Part shown: one piece after another, positions 58,879 through 64,000 of the stretch
Numbering within the stretch: the first letter of the stretch is position 1
Layout of the letters: every line of letters starts with the position of its first letter
Assembly: GCA_026120185.1 (NCBI GenBank)
Contig: JANUWF010000008.1
Coordinates: 6,138,001-6,202,000, forward strand
Length of the DNA: 64,000 nucleotides
Origin: Voacanga thouarsii
Lineage: Eukaryota; Streptophyta; Magnoliopsida; Gentianales; Apocynaceae
Direction of reading: 5' to 3'
Position numbers and translations under genes: made by a program
Notes under the pieces: generated by a model
What the model saw: the letters and a program-made list of their open reading frames with translations, nothing else
Told to the model about the DNA's origin: nothing
The model's database searches: none

Positions 58879-59366
58879 ATTTTTAATGTATTAAGTAAAT
58901 TGGATGTTTCAATTTTTTAGATTAAGTTTTATGAATTTATTTATATTTTTAGATATTTAATTAGATAATTTATTATTTTACTGGCCATTTAAGACTTTAT
59001 GGACTATTCTATTGGTTATTTTAATTTTATATGGTTTGATTTATTTTTCCAAATTTTTAGTGTAATGGTTGGACATGTTTAGTAGGTATTCGGGTTGGCG
59101 GGTTTCACAGGTATTCAGGTTGACGGGTTAATGGGGTTGGCGGGTTTCGCAGGTATTCAGGTTGACGGGTTGGTGGGTTTCGCAGGTATTCGGGTTAGCG
59201 GGTTTAATAGGTATCTATTTATTTTCGTGTCGTGTCGTGTCAACCCGTTTATTTTCGTGTTGTGTTCGTGTTATAAAATTAGACACGTTCGTGTCATGTT
59301 CGGGTTGACGTGTCATGTATAATTATTCCAAGTTGACATGACACGATTGCCACCCCTAATCATCCC

Positions 59367-60400
59367 GTACATTCTCCCGTTTCTTTTTCTTAAAGAAATT
59401 AACTAATTGGTTTTGTGTCCTTTGTCCCTTGTTTTGTTCTTATCTTAGTTTTTCTTTGTTTTTCATGTAGTTTTCTTCTTCTAGGCTAGGTTCTTTATGT
59501 AATGTCTTTTTCATCTTGTAGTTTTTGTTACGGAATTCTATTCTTTGGGCATGCACTTCACATCTAACAATTCTTATTTTCTCATAGCCTTATAGCCTTG
59601 TAGCTTCTCTTTTGGATGAATGTATCCCATAACCTTTGGAGATTTTTTGGACTTCGGCAATCGATCATTCACTCAATTGTTTGGGAAGTATTGGTGTTCT
59701 TTGCCCCTTATCTCTTTGGTCCTTTCTGTTGAACTTTATTGTTTTATTTTTTTTCATTAAGGACAATATTCAATTTAAGTGTGAGGAAGGAAATTGCAAT
59801 ATTTTTTTCTAAAAAAAAAAATTCTGAAAATTTGGACAAAATTTTTGTAATTTTTTATCAAAAAATTGGTGGAGCTAATTATTTTCCTTTTACTTTGAAG
59901 AATAGCTCAATATTTATTTGGTTGAGTTGATTTTGGATAAACTTGGATATTAGGTTAGATATAAGTTAAGTCTTGAGAATTTAATTTAATCTTATTTATT
60001 TCTTAGTAAGTGGTAAAACATTTGACTTTGAAAAAATTATGTAAGTGATGTGATGATGTATAAATTTAGAATGTGTGCAAATTTTTGTTGAACTTCTGTC
60101 TAGATTAGTCCTAAATTTGGGTCTAAATAAATAAGATAAGGTAGGGCATAACATAAAATGCACCTACCAAGGGGGAGGGGAGGGGAAGGGGGGGGGGAGA
60201 AGAATGGAGCATAACATGCACCTACCGTGGGAGATAAAAAAAAAAAAAAATCATGAACTAGAAAGAAAAGAGTGGAAAAAGAAGTGAGAAAGGAAAAAAA
60301 AAAATTCTTTGCATTGTTTATCTTTTCTTGAAAAATTCTTGAGTAAGAAGAAAAAGGGGAGGGGGGGGGGGAATGGTTGAGATGCACTGTAAAACACACT
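59367..60400 (+). other. Athila-like 3' spacer with PPT-like and G-rich tracts
   Basis: T-rich spacer, then GGACAATATTCAATTTAAGT followed by GTGAGGAAGG at about 59761-59795, matching the internal PPT-like sites of elements A and B. The next 250 bp align loosely with 24740-24960. Two G-rich tracts follow (about 60171-60203, 60355-60372). No gene; no LTR start is seen. Confidence 0.5.
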
Positions 60401-60529
60401 CGTGTATATCATTTTTAAGTGTCATTAATGCACTTATATATCTTATTAATAGTATAAGATCATATATATTATTTTTTGTAAATTTATTAGTAAGATTTAA
60501 TTCTTTTTTAATACGACATTGAAATGATA

Positions 60530-61125
60530 TTAAATATGTCTTTCAATATCTCGAAGGAACAATAGATATTAGATTGTTTTATTCAAAGAAACTCAACCCG
60601 AAATTAGTTGGATATGCAAATGTTGGATATTTATCTGACCTACACAAATTATATTCTCAAATAGACTATTTGTTTATAAGTGATGATATTGCTATATTAT
60701 GGCATTTCACAAAACAATTTATAACAGTCATTTTTTCAAATTATTCAAAAATTATAGTTATTCATGAGACAAGTTAAAAATGTATGTAGTTGAAATTTTT
60801 AACTTATTACATCCATGAGAGTGGTGGTTTATCCTCGAAAAAAGAAACTCTACCCGTATTAGATATAAATAATACCGTTTGTATAACTTAATTAAAGTAG
60901 GGATATATTAAAGAAGATAGGACAACATACATATCATCAAAATTTTTCTTTAGTCATGAGCTTAAAAAAAAGTGATTTTGATGGGCAACAAATTTAATCA
61001 TGTGATATTTTTAGCAAATTTATTTACTAAGACAATGATTACTACTACACATTAGAAATTGATACATAAAATTGGTATATGCTGGTTGAAAGATATGAAG
61101 ACATTTTGGATGATATTGTAAAGAG
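60530..61125 (+). pseudogene. Ty1/copia RNase H remnant
   Basis: An open stretch at 60574-60777 gives NPKLVGYANVGYLSDLHKLY and SQIDYLFISDDIAILWHFTK, corresponding to the copia RNase H block with GYADAGYLSDPHK and SQTGYVF. The first conserved Asp of that block is Asn. Downstream, interrupted by stops, SDFDGQQI and NWYMLVERYEDI match the C-terminal end. It would degrade RNA in hybrids; it is clearly non-functional. Confidence 0.78.
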
Positions 61126-61340
61126 GGAAAGTATGTATATTGTACTTTTTTTTTTCTAATTAAGATTTTTTTTCACCAGGTTTTTCTTGACAGATTTTTA
61201 ATGAGGCAACCCCCCTTTCAAAAAGGAGAGTGCACTCTTTTGCTTTACTAAGTTTTTGTCCCACAAAAATTTTTCTAAGAAGGTTTTTAACAAGGAATCT
61301 CTAATTTTTTGAAATTGACTATCAAAGGTGAAATGTTATG
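61126..61340 (+). other. Copia 3' untranslated remnant
   Basis: TTTTTCACCAGGTTTTTCTT, TTTTTAATGAGGCAACCCCC and GTTTTTAACAAGGAATC are words typical of the region between pol and 3' LTR in some plant copia elements. No LTR boundary can be drawn. Confidence 0.5.
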
Positions 61341-61605
61341 AAGTCCAGAGTATAAAGCTGCCTATTTATTTTTTAAGTATATTTATTTATTCAAAAAATA
61401 AATGTGATTATTTAATTTTTAAATTATCTATTTATAGATAAGGATGACTACTCTTTTTCATAGGGCTATCCTGTTATCCACATGGGAGGATAAATTTTGT
61501 TTATTGTATTCATTTCTTATATTTTAAGATAATATATTTTATTTTCGATAAATAAGAGTTTTATGTAAATTAATAAAATATGAGTTTATATGACCGAATC
61601 ATATA

Positions 61606-61644
<39 letters not shown>

Positions 61645-62715
61645 CTTTCTACAATTTTCTTAAAGTTCTCTACTCTGTAGTTTTCTTAAATTTATCAAAA
61701 TTTTGTTTCATAATTATCTTTGAATTAAGTTCACAATACCGGTGAGACTATTGTATACCCTTCAAGACTTAACTAGTTGCAAATTGTTATAAGAATGGTA
61801 ATAAAAGATTAACATTTTAAAAAAATAAATAAAACTTATTTTCTAACAATTTTTTAATAAAGTTAAAAGAATTCTCCACTATACTCATTCTATAACAGAT
61901 CAATAAATTGTTTACGGGCAAATCTCAAATGAATTCTAAGATTGAACTAGATAAAGCATTGAAGTTAAAATTAATATTCCACAATTTACTAATCTTACTG
62001 GAATATGAAGGATACTATTGCAATATTAGTGTATTTGGCGTTGACGAGTATTGTACCAATGTAGAATTTCGAAGGTTTTAGACTTTAGTAGTAATCTCTT
62101 ATTTGATTTTGCCTCTTTTGAACTCTTAATTAAAAGGGGGAGCTTCCCCCTCCAAATAAGCAAAACATTATGTCCAAATGGGACGAATTCAGAAGTATTT
62201 ATTATTTATTTTCTTTTTATTTTAATTAAACAAAATAAAATGTAATTATATTTATTCATCTTTATAGAAGTATTCTCTTTTCCCTTCCCTTCTCTTCTCT
62301 GTTGTGAATCAAATATAGTACAAATATGAAACTTGAATATATATATATATATATAATACTCATCTAATTATTATTATTTATTTAATTTAAACTATAATAA
62401 AAATAAATTAGAATTAATTCAATCTTTAAATTCAAATTTCATATTTCAAAATTTAATTCTCAAACGTTAATTTTCAAGATTTAATATTTTATTTTAATTT
62501 TTATATTTTAACTTTATCGAACAGGTTTACCCGATGAGGTGGCTTTAAGAGTTTAGCTTTGCGTGGTTCCATCAATCAAAAGAACTCCTTAGTTACTTTC
62601 AGGATAGACCAGGGAAATGTATTCACATATCAAATATTATAAATATAATCCGCACACTTTTAATAATCCACTTGCTGATAGGACCAACACTCCAATTCAT
62701 CTGCAACACACACAC

Positions 62716-62776
<61 letters not shown>

Positions 62777-63019
62777 ATTTGCTAACCATTGTACCCTTCT
62801 TTTTTGGATAAAAAAACCAAAACATATAATTTTGTCACCTCATTTAAAACAAGGTTAATTTTGTAAACTTATTAATCTTAAATAATAAATTAGAGAGATC
62901 AATCAAAATTTCTTTAAAATATCTTCATTTTTTTTATTTAACTCTTTCTTACCTTTTCTAATTATAATAATAAATCCCTAAATTTAATGGCGGGAGAGTT
63001 TTTTTTACCTACCAACTAA

Positions 63020-63022
63020 CTA

Positions 63023-63074
<52 letters not shown>

Positions 63075-63075
63075 T
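63020..63075. repeat. (AT)n tract closed by an inverted repeat
   Basis: ACACTATAT at the left and ATATAGTGT at the right make the whole 50-bp tract one large palindrome, able to extrude a cruciform. Confidence 0.8.
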
Positions 63076-63258
63076 GGAACAATTCATTATTTTATTAGTG
63101 AAACAATTTATAAACCTCGATATTTGACAATAACAATCAAATCCCATTGGTGTTCAAAATTACGTATACACCCCTACATCTATAAAATTGATCCAAGAAA
63201 TAGTGTAGAAAATGTCTATTTGAAAAACAAAGGTTCATTTTCAATTTTGCCCTTCAAA

Positions 63259-63280
63259 AGCAGCAGCAGCAGCAGCAGTA

Positions 63281-63312
<32 letters not shown>
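63259..63312. repeat. Compound (AGC)n-(ATT)n microsatellite
   Basis: Six to seven AGC units followed within three bases by about ten ATT units. Confidence 0.95.
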
Positions 63313-63313
<1 letters not shown>

Positions 63314-64000
63314 CCTCTATTTTGAAAAAAAAAAAAACTCAATTTTGACGTCCAAAATTAATTTTAATTTCAATCATACTCCTTTAACAAAGAGCATACT
63401 CCTTGATTACTTTGTTAACGGTCAAAAGGTAAATTTATTAAAAATATCTAAAAATAGATGGATCTAAACTATAAACTAAAATAGTATAATACTTTAAAAA
63501 AATAAAATTATTTATAATTATTCAATTTGCAAGTAAGTATTAGAAGTAAAATATAACTAAGATTAACGTTCATATTTCGTTTCTTTTTAGAGTACCAAAA
63601 TGTTTAATTTATTGTTTAAACATATATATTTTTAAACATTTTCATTCAAATCTTTAACTAACAGTAAACTAACCTTTGACCATTACAAAAGTAACAAGGG
63701 GTATTGTTGAAACTAAAACAATCTTGTGAAAGTAAAACTGTAAGTTTTTAAAACAAGAGACACGGTTGCAAAAAGTTTAACTTTTGAAGTGTAAAATTGA
63801 AAAACACCCCAAAGAACAAACAAATATTGCCCCCAATAAAAAGATTTTATCACAGCACATTTATAATCCTTCCCTAAATGGTTAAAATATGTCAGTCTAT
63901 ACATTCATTTGACAAATTTTTTTAAAAATCAAGAATGGAATTTTGTAGTTGTGTTTCTAGAGGAGAATTTATAAGAATTCACATGATTACACTGCAAAAA

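Larger units (their letters stand above)
54309..59358 (+). mobile_element. hAT2: older hAT transposon
   Basis: The right end reads ATTGCCACCCCTA and the left end TAGGCGCGGCAAT, a 13-bp inverted repeat with two mismatches (CpG-rich changes). Target duplication ATCATCCT (54301-54308) / ATCATCCC (59359-59366), 7 of 8 matching. Length 5050 bp. Subterminal zones are rich in CGGGTT and AACCCG words on both sides (54356-54470, 59088-59330). The transposase is on the plus strand. Confidence 0.92.
61341..64000. other. AT-rich intergenic sequence, no gene recognised
   Basis: Only short chance frames. Simple repeats: (AT)n at 61613-61640, 62718-62774 and 63026-63070, (CA)n at about 62705-62715, (AGC)n at 63259-63278 next to (ATT)n at 63281-63312. 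I see no promoter, RNA gene or coding exon that I can support. Confidence 0.6.

Noticed and set aside
1..64000. CRISPR arrays, rRNA, bacterial operons
   Set aside because: No spaced identical repeats, no rRNA-like blocks, and the content is wholly plant transposon-like.

Overview
This is nuclear DNA of a eudicot-like plant: AT-rich, with plant-type LTR-retrotransposon primer-binding sites (initiator-Met and Asp tRNAs), BED-finger hAT transposases with introns, and microsatellites. I find no convincing host gene. Almost all of the first 61 kb is transposable elements, many inserted into one another; the last 2.7 kb is AT-rich intergenic sequence. Nothing identifies the species.

Layout. 1-7175 (minus): two head-to-tail, decayed Ty3/gypsy chromovirus-type copies. 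7176-9617 (plus): 5' LTR, PBS and leader of a Ty1/copia-type element, cut off and joined to an Athila-like element. 9618-16003 (plus): Athila-like element A (gag fragment, ORF2, polypurine tract, LTR). 16004-17031 plus two bases at 27400-27401: an older LTR, split by element B. 17032-27394 (plus): element B, complete with two LTRs, Asp-tRNA PBS, broken gag, broken ORF2 and PPT; a solo copia LTR (18697-20546, minus) with a perfect 5-bp target duplication sits inside it. 27402-33213: long LTR-like sequence ending TGTTACA. 33214-33562 and 48488-49618: two parts of a related LTR, split by a 14.9-kb Ty1/copia element (33563-48482, minus, TSD AACTC). That copia element holds a 7.3-kb hAT transposon (39005-46337, TSD AAATATAG) whose transposase has a single visible frameshift. 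49619-60400: Athila-like remnants interrupted by a solo LTR (50575-51990, TSD TTGAA), a copia 3' end with its LTR (to 54120) and a second, older hAT element (54309-59358). 60530-61340: a copia RNase H remnant. 61341-64000: simple repeats and no recognised gene.

How the parts relate. Elements A and B have the same unusual plan: gag, a GC-rich spacer, a second ORF resembling the 'putative plant transposon protein' family, a coiled-coil and acidic tail, then the PPT. Neither has any trace of protease, reverse transcriptase, RNase H or integrase. They look like a structured non-autonomous, gag-bearing Athila lineage that would depend on a partner for enzymes. An ORF that I judge to be of the same broad type lies after pol in the Ty1/copia element. 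The nesting gives a relative order: older LTR, then element B, then its solo-LTR passenger; and TGTTACA-type LTR, then copia, then hAT1. Family names come from reading motifs by eye; no database search was run.
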